A stretch of DNA of 64,000 nt from Phormidium tanganyikae FI6-MK23 (GCA_019359175.1 JAHHHU010000013.1:1-64000), one strand, 5' to 3'; counted from the stretch's first letter, positions 18,232-27,138 are shown. Made by a program: numbers and translations. Notes: generated by a model not told the origin, from the sequence alone.

Positions 18232-18360
18232 TTATAGATCGCCGCCTCGAAGCGCTAACAAGAAAATTACAATCGGCCCTGCCAGCATAATCATGGCAAT
18301 CATCGTCAATTGAACGAGCGCTTCAAAATTCACGTCGTTCAGAAAGCTCAAAAACTCCAT
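18232..18360 (-). CDS. psb30: photosystem II reaction-centre protein Psb30 (Ycf12)
   Basis: A 42-codon ORF with a strong Shine-Dalgarno (GGGGAGGA) 6-8 nt before ATG 18360. It encodes a single membrane helix: NFEALVQLTMIAMIMLAG followed by PIVIFLLALRGGDL. The NFE-x4-QLT start, the AGP turn and the C-terminal ALRGGDL match Psb30/Ycf12, a peripheral one-helix subunit of the photosystem II core in the thylakoid membrane. It stands alone with its own terminator downstream. It is short enough to be missed by automatic calling. Confidence 0.88.
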   Translation of the reverse strand: MEFLSFLNDVNFEALVQLTMIAMIMLAGPIVIFLLALRGGDL

Positions 18361-18586
18361 CTGTCCTCCCCGTATGCTCTAAGCTCTATATCGATAATCG
18401 TGAAGCTTCGATACAGGTTATTTTATCGGTCGATCGCATCGTTCTTAAGGAACTTAACAAAACTAAATAGAACTCAAAATTGCCGTGACAAAAATTTGTA
18501 GTTTAATAGTTCAGTCATTGTGCAAGTTGTCAAATTGATCTACTCAGAGCTATACAAAGTGATAATGTCCTAGAACACCCGGCGAT

Positions 18587-19291
18587 ATGGAAATCTTGAT
18601 TGTCGAAGACGAAGCCGAAATCGCTCAACTGATCCAACTTTACCTGGAAAAAGAAGGATTTTCCTGCCGTGCTTGTCGCGATGGAATCTCTGCTCTACAG
18701 GTTCTTCAGGAGCAAAAACCTGACCTGATCATTCTCGATCTGATGATTCCTGGACTAGATGGGCTAGAAGTCTGCGCTCGCGTTCGTCAAAAGCCCGGAA
18801 CGAAAGATCCATTTATTTTGATGCTGACCGCGAAAGGTGAAGAAATCGATCGCATTATTGGGCTTTCGACTGGCGCAGATGACTACATGGTCAAGCCCTT
18901 TAGCCCCAAGGAATTAGTCGCACGAGTTCGAGCGCTCCTTCGTCGAACGATGCGCCAAGGGGGACAATCTCAAATTTATCGAACTCAGAATTTTGTTTTG
19001 GACGTGGATCAGCGATCGGCATCTCGCCAGAAAGACGATCGAGCTGAACCTTTAGATCTGACCACGCTCGAATTTGACTTGCTTTCTACCTTTATGAGCT
19101 ATCCAGGGCGCGTCTGGAACCGAACGCAACTGATCGATAAGCTTTGGGGCAGCAACTTCTTCGGGGATGAACGAGTGGTCGATACCCACGTTGCACGACT
19201 GAGAAAAAAGATTGAACCTGATCCAGCAAACCCGACCTTTGTTAAAACAGTGATCGGAGTCGGCTACAAGTTTGAAGATATCGCCGCATGA
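18587..19291 (+). CDS. OmpR/PhoB-type response regulator
   Basis: A 234-residue transcription factor: a receiver domain (acidic pocket VEDEAE, phosphoacceptor Asp51 in IILDLMIPG, Thr in MLTAKGEE, Lys in MVKPFSPKEL) and a C-terminal winged helix (LDLTTLEFDLLSTFMSYPGRVW, VVDTHVARLRKKIE, TVIGVGYKFE). It overlaps the sensor kinase gene by 4 nt (ATGA), so the two form one operon. The regulon cannot be read from this window. Confidence 0.95.
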   Translation: MEILIVEDEAEIAQLIQLYLEKEGFSCRACRDGISALQVLQEQKPDLIILDLMIPGLDGLEVCARVRQKPGTKDPFILMLTAKGEEIDRIIGLSTGADDYMVKPFSPKELVARVRALLRRTMRQGGQSQIYRTQNFVLDVDQRSASRQKDDRAEPLDLTTLEFDLLSTFMSYPGRVWNRTQLIDKLWGSNFFGDERVVDTHVARLRKKIEPDPANPTFVKTVIGVGYKFEDIAA

Positions 19292-20412
19292 GCAAACCCA
19301 ACCTCCGCACCCGATTATTTCTGTCCCACATGATTGTCATGGTCGTCGGGATTAGCACCTTACTGACAGTCGGAAAGGTCTACACACCGCGATTGTTTCT
19401 GGTGCATTTGGAACAGTTGCAGGGAGTTGATTTTAATGTCGTTCGGGTAAAAGGCAAGCTGATTGATGGATTTGAATCGGCTTGGAGTCGGGGTGCGTTT
19501 TGGTCGGTGGTGGTTGGGGGAACAACTGCGATCGGGTTGAGCTATTGGGTGTCAAAACGAATCATGCAGCCCTTGGTTCAGATGGAGCAAATCACTCAGC
19601 GCTTTGCTTCTGGACATTTAGAAGAGCGAGTTCCCGAAAACGAAATTCCTGAACTCAATCAACTGGCGGAAAGCTTCAACCGGATGGCGCAAGATCTCGA
19701 AGGCGTAGAGCAGCGCAGACGCGACTTAATTGGCGATCTCACTCACGAACTTCGCACACCCTTAACTGTGATCGAAGGTTATTTAGAGGGTTTAGCGGAC
19801 GGCACGATCGAGCCAACTTCGGACATTTATCAACGCCTTGCAAGAGAAACCGTTCGCTTACGCCGCTTAGTGAACGATTTGCAAGAACTCTCAAAAGCGG
19901 AAGCAGGCTATCTACCAATTCATCTCCAACCGCTCCAAATTCGTCCCTTGTTAGTCTCGATCGTGCAAAGATTTTCTGATCAACTGCTGGACGATAACCC
20001 CGCACTTAGCGTTGAGTGCCCACACTCTTTGCCTTCTGTGCTTGCAGATCCAGAACGAGTCGAGCAAGTGTTAATCAATCTTGTTGGCAATGCGCTCCGG
20101 TACACACCTGAAGGCAGGATTACGTTACGCGCTTGGACAGAACCAGAACGGCTGTGGATCGCAGTCGAAGACACGGGACAGGGCATTAAAGCTGAAGAGT
20201 TACCGCACGTATTTGAGAGATTTTGGAGATCGGATCGATCGCGCGATCGACATTCTGGCGGAACTGGGATCGGTCTTGCGATTTCTCGTCGCTTGGTCGA
20301 ACTGCAAAAAGGCACGATCGAAGTCGAAAGCGAGGTTGGTAAAGGCAGTACATTTCGATTTTCACTGCCGATCGTCGTTGAGAAATCAAAGCTTCTGTCC
20401 TTGAGAGAATAA
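19288..20412 (+). CDS. BaeS-like sensor histidine kinase
   Basis: A 374-residue membrane kinase with two transmembrane segments (about 12-30 and 68-90) around a short periplasmic loop of about 40 residues, a HAMP linker (SKRIMQPLVQMEQI), the dimerisation box DLTHELRTPL with phospho-acceptor His153, and ATPase boxes NLVGNALRYTPEG, DTGQGI, HVFERFWR and GGTGIGLAI. The small external loop suggests it senses membrane or envelope state rather than a soluble ligand. Partner of the upstream regulator. Confidence 0.95.
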   Translation: MSKPNLRTRLFLSHMIVMVVGISTLLTVGKVYTPRLFLVHLEQLQGVDFNVVRVKGKLIDGFESAWSRGAFWSVVVGGTTAIGLSYWVSKRIMQPLVQMEQITQRFASGHLEERVPENEIPELNQLAESFNRMAQDLEGVEQRRRDLIGDLTHELRTPLTVIEGYLEGLADGTIEPTSDIYQRLARETVRLRRLVNDLQELSKAEAGYLPIHLQPLQIRPLLVSIVQRFSDQLLDDNPALSVECPHSLPSVLADPERVEQVLINLVGNALRYTPEGRITLRAWTEPERLWIAVEDTGQGIKAEELPHVFERFWRSDRSRDRHSGGTGIGLAISRRLVELQKGTIEVESEVGKGSTFRFSLPIVVEKSKLLSLRE

Positions 20413-20502
20413 GCCGCTGTCATTTTGTTGTCATTACTTTGTGATAAGTCAGCCAAACGAGTTTTCTAGAATAACAGGGTCACAAATTCCCAATCCCTTG
20501 TT

Positions 20503-20619
20503 ATGCTTCCTGTAGCTCTTGTCATATTAATTATTGGTGCAATTACATTTGGAGGGCTTGCCTCCATGCGCTATTTATTTCCACAGACCCAACGCTCCTA
20601 CTCCAACCGCAAACCTTAG
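20503..20619 (+). CDS. 38-residue single-helix membrane protein
   Basis: ATG 20503 opens MLPVALVILIIGAITFGGLA, one predicted membrane helix, followed by a basic tail (RYLFPQTQRSYSNRKP). Its TAG abuts the ATG of the hydrolase gene with no spacing, an arrangement expected for translational coupling. It is not one of the photosystem or cytochrome b6f small subunits I know. Probably a real small protein. Confidence 0.55.
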   Translation: MLPVALVILIIGAITFGGLASMRYLFPQTQRSYSNRKP

Positions 20620-21423
20620 ATGACGAGATCGACTGCCAGCCTGGACGGATCACCGATTAAGCTTGGCAAAGTAACCTTACAAGTTGCCCACTCTCCAGGG
20701 CAATCTCCCGCGATCGTCTTTGTTCACGGTGGGTTAGGCAGTCGATTGAATTGGTGCTTGCAGTGGGATTATTTTCGATCGCAGGGACAAGAGATTCTCA
20801 CTTACGATCTGGCAGGACACGGACAATCTGGGCGGTATGAACGCTATTCAGTAGGGCGACATCGCCGGGATTTGACGCGACTGCTCCAGCATTTCAACAT
20901 CGATCGCCCGATTTTGTGCTGTCATAGCTACGGCGTTCCGGTTGGATTAGAGTGGGCGAGACGACACGCGGCAACGGCGCTGATAGCGATCGGGGGTGGA
21001 ACTCACAATCTCACGCCTTGGTGGGAAATTCCTTTGATTAAATTTTTCGCGATCGGGGGTCATCATCTCTATCGCTGGCAACTGGTGCAGGAATTACTGC
21101 GATCTCAGATGGCTTCTGATGCGAATAAACCTTTGTTAGAGTTTCACGATCGTAATACCGTTCCGACTGATGCTCATCCTTACGAAGCGATCGAGGCATT
21201 CTGGGGTTACAACACGGAACATCATCCGCTGAAGTGCCCCGTCACGGTGATTACAGGGGGCGACGATCCGATGTTTCCCCCTGCAATGGGACACGAATGG
21301 TTAGCCAATCTGCTTCACGATCAGCCTCAAAGCCAGCATATTACGGTTTCAAAGGTGGGACATTTGATTATGGCGGAAGCTCCAGAAGTTGTTCACCAAG
21401 CCATTTCAGATTGGATTACATAA
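20620..21423 (+). CDS. alpha/beta-fold hydrolase
   Basis: A 267-residue hydrolase: oxyanion region VFVHGGLGSRLNW, TYDLAGHGQSGR, nucleophile elbow CHSYGVP with Ser103, an acid in VTGGDDPMFP and the His in VGHLIMAEAP. Family members are esterases, lipases, haloperoxidases or C-C hydrolases; the substrate is not predictable. It begins directly at the stop of the preceding small membrane protein gene. Confidence 0.9.
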   Translation: MTRSTASLDGSPIKLGKVTLQVAHSPGQSPAIVFVHGGLGSRLNWCLQWDYFRSQGQEILTYDLAGHGQSGRYERYSVGRHRRDLTRLLQHFNIDRPILCCHSYGVPVGLEWARRHAATALIAIGGGTHNLTPWWEIPLIKFFAIGGHHLYRWQLVQELLRSQMASDANKPLLEFHDRNTVPTDAHPYEAIEAFWGYNTEHHPLKCPVTVITGGDDPMFPPAMGHEWLANLLHDQPQSQHITVSKVGHLIMAEAPEVVHQAISDWIT

Positions 21424-21427
21424 AAAA

Positions 21428-21446
21428 GCCAAGGCTGAACCTTGGC
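21428..21446 (-). terminator. intrinsic terminator of the 21480 lipoprotein gene
   Basis: GCCAAGG/CCTTGGC stem with a 5-nt loop and, on the reverse strand, a run of six T. It starts just after the hydrolase stop and may stop transcripts from both sides. Confidence 0.75.
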
Positions 21447-21479
21447 AACAGTGACTAGAGGTAACTAGAGGAGAAATGA

Positions 21480-22094
21480 TTAGTCGATCGCGCCTTCTAC
21501 AGCGTTCTTAGCATCTTTCAGCGTTTTGCCTGCTTGCTTCGTTTTGTACTTAGTATCTTCGCCTGCACCCACAACGCTGTTATTCACATTGTCAGCCACG
21601 TTTTCTGCACCCTTACCGATCCGCTGACCGAGTTCTTTTGTTTTCTCGACAGCGCGTTCTCCAGACTTACTTATGCGCTCTCCGACTCTCTGTGCTTCTT
21701 CTGTGGCATTTTCTGCACGTTCAGTTACAGCGTTACCGAGCGTATCTTTGGTGCGCTCAACTCCATAACCAGGATTCTTGTAAAGCTTAGTGTTGCGCGG
21801 ATCAGCATTGCGTGGGTCATCACTGGTTTCAATGTTGCGCTTTGCGTTATCTACCAGGGACTTTGCTTTATCAGTAGGGATTTGTCCAGGAGGCGTATCA
21901 CTGAAATTATTCATGCCGCCTTCGTAAGGCTGATTTTGACCAACCGGATTCGGGCCGCCATCACCTTGAGTGGGCATTTTTGCTTGGGCTGCATTGTTAC
22001 AAGCCGTATTCAGCAGCAAAATCACCCCTGAAAGAAATACGATCGCAATTTGCTTTAAGCGAGTTGCCTTAATAAAAGATGCAATTTTGTTCAT
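21480..22094 (-). CDS. predicted lipoprotein with coil/LEA-like C-terminus
   Basis: A 204-residue protein with a lipoprotein signal (hydrophobic FLSGVILLLNTAC, lipidated Cys32). The middle is Gly/Pro/Asn-rich; the C-terminal 90 residues are amphipathic helical with 11-residue-like periodicity (ERAENATEEAQRVGERIS, ERAVEKTKELGQRIGKGAE), recalling LEA or apolipoprotein repeats. Function unknown; an envelope-stress or desiccation role is only inference. The neighbour upstream (22134-22529) has a related architecture. Confidence 0.7.
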   Translation of the reverse strand: MNKIASFIKATRLKQIAIVFLSGVILLLNTACNNAAQAKMPTQGDGGPNPVGQNQPYEGGMNNFSDTPPGQIPTDKAKSLVDNAKRNIETSDDPRNADPRNTKLYKNPGYGVERTKDTLGNAVTERAENATEEAQRVGERISKSGERAVEKTKELGQRIGKGAENVADNVNNSVVGAGEDTKYKTKQAGKTLKDAKNAVEGAID

Positions 22095-22133
22095 AAGAAT
22101 CTCCGTTGAAGTTAAAACATGAAAATTGAAATA

Positions 22134-22529
22134 CTACTTTTCGATCGCTGGATTCATTTTGCTTTCAGGACGCTCATTCGCAGCTTTCACCGTATCTTTG
22201 AGAAACGAAGAAGCATCTTGAATCGATTGCCCCGCCCGCTCAAAAACTTTCGAGCTTGGGTCAGCTCGATCGATCATGGGTTGTCTCGAATTCGGCAGGG
22301 GCGGCAATGAAGTTTGCTGCAACGGGCCGACATCAGGATGATCGGTGTTAGATACATTTGAACCTGGATAAATCACGTCTGAAGCATTGCTTTTCACACC
22401 CAGATCAGCAATGAGCATATCTGTTGCACTCAAAAGTCCAGCACTCTGAACACTGCTCGTGAAAGATGGGTTCAGTAGAAGGACAATCCCGATCGCAAGC
22501 GTTGCTAAAAGCTGTCTAATGAGTTTCAT
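22134..22529 (-). CDS. exported protein of unknown function
   Basis: A 131-residue protein from ATG 22529 (the longer frame to 22625 adds residues with no signal character). Signal peptide LLATLAIGIVLLLNPSFT with cleavage near VQSAG. The mature part contains SDVIYPGSNVSNTDHPDVGP and a C-terminal amphipathic helix (KVFERAGQSIQDASSFLKDTVK). It is 39 nt upstream of the lipoprotein gene on the same strand and probably in one operon with it. Confidence 0.65.
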   Translation of the reverse strand: MKLIRQLLATLAIGIVLLLNPSFTSSVQSAGLLSATDMLIADLGVKSNASDVIYPGSNVSNTDHPDVGPLQQTSLPPLPNSRQPMIDRADPSSKVFERAGQSIQDASSFLKDTVKAANERPESKMNPAIEK

Positions 22530-22679
22530 ACTGCGCTCCTTATATTGATGCGTTTCAAACATACATAGATGAGTTGAATTCCGACCTCTAACGCAAGTCA
22601 CATTCCTACTGATGTGCCGCTCCATTTCTTTCTGCCCTGAGAAGGATTACGCTAGAAACGACGATCGCTCAAAGAACTC

Positions 22680-23564
22680 ATGCCCCGCTCTCGACCCAAA
22701 TTTTCTAAATCTGCACTCCGCTGGCTGATTCTGACAACGGTTGTTTTTTTCCTATTCCAGTCGCTCCAGAAACACTGGCAAGAAGTGACGAAACTGCGGA
22801 TTGATGCAGCGGGCGTTGCTTGTTTGGCGATCGCGATCGGGGTCACGCTTTTCGCTCATATTTTTGCGGGTTTCGTCTGGAGCTGGATTCTGCGATTTTT
22901 GTCTTACCGAGTTTCCGGCAGTTGGGGCGCACAAACGTATCTCAAAACCAACATTGCAAAATATCTTCCGGGAAATGTTTGGCATTTCTACGGGCGCATT
23001 CGTGCAGCAAAACAAATTGGAATTCCGATCGCGCCTGCAACGTTGAGCATCCTACTTGAATCGCTGTTGATGGCGGGAGCCGCTTGCCTGTTTGCGATCG
23101 CTGGATTTCATACTTGGCTGCAAGGCGCGATCGCGATCGGCATTCTGATTGCCATTCACCCGATCTTTCTCAATCTGCTGCTCAAGCAAGTCGGCAAACT
23201 CAAGCAATCCACTCCGATTCGACTCGAACGATATCCGTTATTGCCGCTTCTCGGTGAGATTGGATTTTTAGGATTGAGATCGATCGGGTTTGTTCTGACG
23301 TTTCTGACGCTGCGTCCGATTTCTGGTGCAGAGTTGCCGCTATTAATCAGCGGGTTTGCTTGGGCGTGGTTGCTTGGGTTTTTGATTCCAGGGTTGCCGG
23401 GAGGAGTGGGCGTATTTGAAGCGATCTCAGTTGCGCTCTTGGGTCAAGCCTTTCCAAGCGGTCAGGTGCTTGGAGCCGTTGTGCTGTATCGATTCGTGAA
23501 TACGCTAGCTGAAGGAATCGGGGCAGGACTCGCCGCGATCGACGTTCAAGAGGGATCAGGTTGA
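22680..23564 (+). CDS. UPF0104-like polytopic membrane protein
   Basis: A 294-residue integral membrane protein with about seven hydrophobic helices. The block YLKTNIAKYLPGNVWHFYGR and the later IPGLPGGVGVFEA are hallmarks of the UPF0104 / lysylphosphatidylglycerol-synthase transmembrane family, often proposed to be lipid or glycolipid flippases. The soluble aminoacyl-transfer domain of MprF is absent. It overlaps the next gene on the other strand by 19 nt, tail to tail. Confidence 0.8.
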   Translation: MPRSRPKFSKSALRWLILTTVVFFLFQSLQKHWQEVTKLRIDAAGVACLAIAIGVTLFAHIFAGFVWSWILRFLSYRVSGSWGAQTYLKTNIAKYLPGNVWHFYGRIRAAKQIGIPIAPATLSILLESLLMAGAACLFAIAGFHTWLQGAIAIGILIAIHPIFLNLLLKQVGKLKQSTPIRLERYPLLPLLGEIGFLGLRSIGFVLTFLTLRPISGAELPLLISGFAWAWLLGFLIPGLPGGVGVFEAISVALLGQAFPSGQVLGAVVLYRFVNTLAEGIGAGLAAIDVQEGSG

Positions 23565-24970
23565 ATCGGTGGCTTCGGACGAATAATCGGCTTCATCTGT
23601 GAAAAGATTCGATAATGGTCTAGGCTCGTTTTCGCTTGCGGAGTTGCTTCCTGCTCCTGCTGCATTTTTACGAGGTTGTACTGTACGTTTTCCGCATGAA
23701 TCGCGAAAACTACGTTGAAAATCTCTAGGAAATTGACCACCCAATTGCAATCTTGCTCTGGAAACTGCTCGTAATATCGAATCAAAACAGCAATTTGTGC
23801 TTCGAGATGAGATCGTGATGCGTTGCAAATCAGAACTAGTTTGAGCAAGACAATCACTAAGGTCATCGGATTGCCTTGAGACAATAACGTCACAAAAAGC
23901 AACGAAGGATCTTTACGATTTTCAGTGGTTAGTGTCTCGATTAAGCGATTACAGGTTCTCAAAATCAGCGCGTCGTTTAAAGGAACCGAATTGTAATCCA
24001 AATAAAGCGAGTCTAATCTTTCCGCTAATCTAGATTGAAGCGCGATCGCAAAATTGCTGTGTTGCTCGACTGAGAAGATGAGATACTTCTGAAGGCTTGG
24101 TTTGAATTCTCCATAAGTTAAAGTCTGAATTTGATTGATGAAAATATTTGCTAAATTTGCATAGCTAAATTGTCCTCGTTTTGCAACGATCGCTTTAATC
24201 AACATCAAAACGTTATCACCTAAAATGGTCGGATTCCTTGGCAGCTTTTCAGGTGAAGTTGCAGATTGAGATTTCGCAATATACATCGCCAAATCAAACT
24301 TAAACCGATCTTTTAACTGTCTGGACAATGCGCGTGCAGCTTCTCGTTGCTCGATCGGATTTTTGAAATTGACATACTGTGGAACCAGCAGATAAGAGGT
24401 ATAACGGCTAATCCATTTCTCTTTTTGTGGTTGTGACTCTTCATACCGAGCGATGAAAAGTTTTAGTTCGTCATAGTCCTTGCTATTTCTAAAATTTTCA
24501 ATCCAGCTTTTTAATTGCTTCAGACTTGGGGAGATCGTCTGAGTCTCGATCGCGAAATCCTGAAATGCTAGAACTAAATCCTGGATTGCTTTATATTGCC
24601 GCGCCGCATCCCAGTTGTTTACCAGAATATAACAGCAGCGCTTCAACGCATTTCTAAACTCAATTTCGTCATTTTGTAAAACGAGTTGATGGACAGCGTG
24701 AACTGCTCCAGAACTCGTTACCTCAATTTGCTCAATTTGATAGAAGAATAACCGCTTAAATTCTAATAAAACTTCTTCTGGAGGCCACTGCTTCACAATC
24801 TCTAAAAGAAACTGATAAAGCGTTTGTTGAGCCTGGTAGATTTCTGGAACTCCAGACGATCGATAAACTTGAATGCCAGAATCTAGCTCATCGATCGAAA
24901 ACTCGATCGACGGCTGATCTTCCGCGTTCGATTGCAGATCTTGAGGTTGTCTACCTGATGTCGTACTCAT
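23546..24970 (-). CDS. armadillo-type-fold conserved cyanobacterial protein
   Basis: A 474-residue soluble, all-helical protein from ATG 24970 (an earlier start at 25051 is possible). I recognise the pattern as a cyanobacterial family annotated 'armadillo-type fold-containing', recalled rather than checked. Landmarks: QAQQTLYQFLLEIVKQWPPEEVL, WISRYTSYLLVPQY, QREAARALSRQLKDRFKFDL and a Pro-rich C-terminus (IIRPKPPIQPDPS). No catalytic motif is seen; a scaffold or protein-binding role is inferred. Confidence 0.65.
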   Translation of the reverse strand: MSTTSGRQPQDLQSNAEDQPSIEFSIDELDSGIQVYRSSGVPEIYQAQQTLYQFLLEIVKQWPPEEVLLEFKRLFFYQIEQIEVTSSGAVHAVHQLVLQNDEIEFRNALKRCCYILVNNWDAARQYKAIQDLVLAFQDFAIETQTISPSLKQLKSWIENFRNSKDYDELKLFIARYEESQPQKEKWISRYTSYLLVPQYVNFKNPIEQREAARALSRQLKDRFKFDLAMYIAKSQSATSPEKLPRNPTILGDNVLMLIKAIVAKRGQFSYANLANIFINQIQTLTYGEFKPSLQKYLIFSVEQHSNFAIALQSRLAERLDSLYLDYNSVPLNDALILRTCNRLIETLTTENRKDPSLLFVTLLSQGNPMTLVIVLLKLVLICNASRSHLEAQIAVLIRYYEQFPEQDCNWVVNFLEIFNVVFAIHAENVQYNLVKMQQEQEATPQAKTSLDHYRIFSQMKPIIRPKPPIQPDPS

Positions 24971-25477
24971 AACTCCAGAACCATAACAAACGAGGCGGGT
25001 TCGCGCGAACTCAGGTAGAACCTGTTTCAGTGATACTACGGACGCAACCACTCTGCTTCATTGTGCCCACTCCCCATAACCGAACAAACAGCCAATCTTA
25101 GACCTAAAATTGTGCGCTCCTAGACCTAAGTATTAAAGCTGACCTTCGACTTTATGTTTCGGCTGAATGCTGTTGGTTTCGACACAAATTAGATAGAAAG
25201 CGATCGCAGACTCAAACCGATTGGCGATTGCAACTCGAATGTCACAAGCGCCCAAATCGGTGCTAATATTTCCGAGAATTGTTTAACAAAATAGTTCCAA
25301 ACATTGAACGCTTGTAAATTGCTTGCTGCGGAAACTAATCCGCGATCGTTCAGGTCACACAGATAGAGAGATAAAACCGATTCGATGCAACGATTGAATC
25401 TATTCGTTTGCAGTCGCATCGAACGGGACAGTAAACGCCTCGGATTTCGGTTATCGTTTTTGAAGCCAGGAGCAAAC
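24971..25477. other. 507-nt divergent intergenic region
   Basis: Lies between the armadillo-type gene (reverse) and the Tic22-like gene (forward) and must carry both promoters. Apart from the 9-bp direct repeat at 25099-25129 I see no conserved RNA, gene or mobile element. The open frames in it (25189-25614 reverse, and the 5' extension of tic22 from 25385) look spurious. Confidence 0.5.
25099..25129. promoter_or_regulatory. direct repeat TAGACCTAA, 22 bp apart
   Basis: Two exact 9-bp copies (25099-25107 and 25121-25129) are spaced by two helical turns in the divergent promoter region. Such spacing is common for dimeric OmpR-type or other activators, but no regulator is assigned. Confidence 0.3.
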
Positions 25478-26245
25478 ATGAAGTCATTGGTTCGTTGGAG
25501 TACAACTGCTGCGCTAGTCGGTGGAACCCTGCTAGCAGGGCTGCAAGCGCTCGCCCTCACTCCAGAGCAAATCACCCAAAAGCTACGGGCTGTTCCCGTG
25601 TTTACGATCGCCAATAATCAAGGTGCGCCACTGGTCGCTCAACCGCCAAACGGTCAGAAAGGAAATCCGGTGGCAGGGGTGTTCATTAGCCAAAAAGATG
25701 CCAATACGTTTTTGGCTAATCTGAAAACAAAAAATCCAGCGCTGGCAAAGGATGTCAAGGTTGTGCCTGTGTCGCTGGCAGAAGTGTACCAACTCAATCA
25801 GGGCAGCCAAGGCAAGCCCGATAAGCTCGATTTTGCCTACGTGCCGACGAAACAACAGCTTGATTCTGCGATCGCAATTCTCAAATCTGGCGGTCAGCAG
25901 GTGAGTCAGTTCAACGGAACGCCGCTCTTTGTCGCGCGTGCTGGCAAAGATAAAGGATTCTTGACAATTCAAGAAGGCAATCAATCTGTGATCCCAATGT
26001 TCTTCAACAAAGAGGACTTGCAGCCGTTGCTCGATCGCTTTAAGCAACAAAAGCCAGATCTCGCTTCTACAGTTGATATTCAGGTCTTCCCGCTCGAAGG
26101 CGTGATGCAGGCGATGCAGAAAGAAAAAGATCCGCAGCTCGATAAAATCGTGCTGATTCCGCCAAGAGAAACATTGGAATTTGTGCGATCGCAACAACCC
26201 CAACAGCAGCAAAGACAGCCCCAACAAGCTGCGCCCAAACGCTAG
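25478..26245 (+). CDS. Tic22-like protein
   Basis: A 255-residue exported protein from ATG 25478 with Shine-Dalgarno AGGAG 4 nt upstream. Signal peptide WSTTAALVGGTLLAGLQALA, then LTPEQITQKLRAVPVFTI and paired Tic22-type repeats (GVFISQKDANTFLANLKTK; VIPMFFNKEDLQPLLDRFK), ending in a Gln-rich tail. Cyanobacterial Tic22 homologues sit in the periplasm or thylakoid and assist outer-membrane protein assembly; chloroplast Tic22 acts in import. Confidence 0.9.
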   Translation: MKSLVRWSTTAALVGGTLLAGLQALALTPEQITQKLRAVPVFTIANNQGAPLVAQPPNGQKGNPVAGVFISQKDANTFLANLKTKNPALAKDVKVVPVSLAEVYQLNQGSQGKPDKLDFAYVPTKQQLDSAIAILKSGGQQVSQFNGTPLFVARAGKDKGFLTIQEGNQSVIPMFFNKEDLQPLLDRFKQQKPDLASTVDIQVFPLEGVMQAMQKEKDPQLDKIVLIPPRETLEFVRSQQPQQQQRQPQQAAPKR

Positions 26246-26257
26246 AAAGAGTACCGG

Positions 26258-27133
26258 ATGAAGGATTTGCTCTTGATTCCTGGGATTCAACTTTGGCAAT
26301 GGAGATCGACGGCGAAAAGTCAGTCGATCTCCCACGGCATTTCCCCAGATGAAGTCGATTGGCTCTTGCAAGAATTGGCAGGAGTGAATCGACTTTTTTT
26401 ACGCTTGCAGCCGGATCAAGCGATCGGGTCAAAAGTGTCACTGTCTGATCTCGATCGAGCTTGGCAAAAACGGATCGCAGAACGAACGCCAATTCAATAT
26501 CTAGCAGGAATTACTCCGTGGCGAAGTTTTGAGTTAAAGGTTGCGCCCGGTGTTTTGATCCCGCGACCAGAAACAGAATTATTAATCGATTTCGCCATTG
26601 CTCAAGATCCAAGTTTAAAAGCTGGACAGTGGGCAGATTTGGGAACAGGAAGCGGTGCGATCGCGATCGGATTAGCGTTATCGCTGCCTGATGCGATCGT
26701 GTCTGCCGTCGATCGAAGCGAAGAAGCGTTGGCGATCGCAAAATTCAATGCAAAGACCCTTGGCGCGAAAGTTCAGTTTTATCAAGGAGATTGGTTTGAA
26801 CCGATCGCGCATTTGAAACGTTCGCTCAGCGGGGTTGTCTCCAATCCGCCCTACATCCCGACTGCGATCGTTTCAGAACTTCAGCCAGAAGTCCGACTGC
26901 ACGAACCTCATTTAGCTTTAGACGGCGGATCAGACGGTTTAGAAAGCATTCGGCATTTGATTCAGGTGGCACCCGATTATCTAACTTCGGGCGGCGTTTG
27001 GATGGTGGAAATGATGTCGGGACAGGCAGACGCGATCGCTGCATTACTTTCGGCTCAAGGAAGCTACGATCACATTACAATCCACAAAGATCTCGCTGGA
27101 ATTGAACGATTCGCGATCGCTTACCGAAGATAA
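26258..27133 (+). CDS. prmC: peptide chain release factor N5-glutamine methyltransferase
   Basis: PrmC (HemK) methylates the GGQ glutamine of release factors 1 and 2. The 291-residue protein has the helical N-terminal domain (IQLWQWRSTAK), TPIQYLAGITPWRSFEL, the SAM site WADLGTGSGAIAIGLAL and the catalytic NPPY at residues 196-199. It follows the tic22-like gene by 12 nt and precedes the DUF427 gene by 5 nt, so all three may be co-transcribed. Confidence 0.96.
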   Translation: MKDLLLIPGIQLWQWRSTAKSQSISHGISPDEVDWLLQELAGVNRLFLRLQPDQAIGSKVSLSDLDRAWQKRIAERTPIQYLAGITPWRSFELKVAPGVLIPRPETELLIDFAIAQDPSLKAGQWADLGTGSGAIAIGLALSLPDAIVSAVDRSEEALAIAKFNAKTLGAKVQFYQGDWFEPIAHLKRSLSGVVSNPPYIPTAIVSELQPEVRLHEPHLALDGGSDGLESIRHLIQVAPDYLTSGGVWMVEMMSGQADAIAALLSAQGSYDHITIHKDLAGIERFAIAYRR

Positions 27134-27138
27134 AATCT

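Noticed and set aside
25189-25614. 141-residue reverse ORF over the tic22 leader
   Set aside because: Overlaps the tic22 signal peptide region in antisense and has no family features; treated as chance.
26067-26492. 141-residue reverse ORF across the tic22-prmC junction
   Set aside because: It overlaps two well-supported forward genes in antisense, and its residues reflect their codon pattern (Arg/Ser/Leu-rich shadows).
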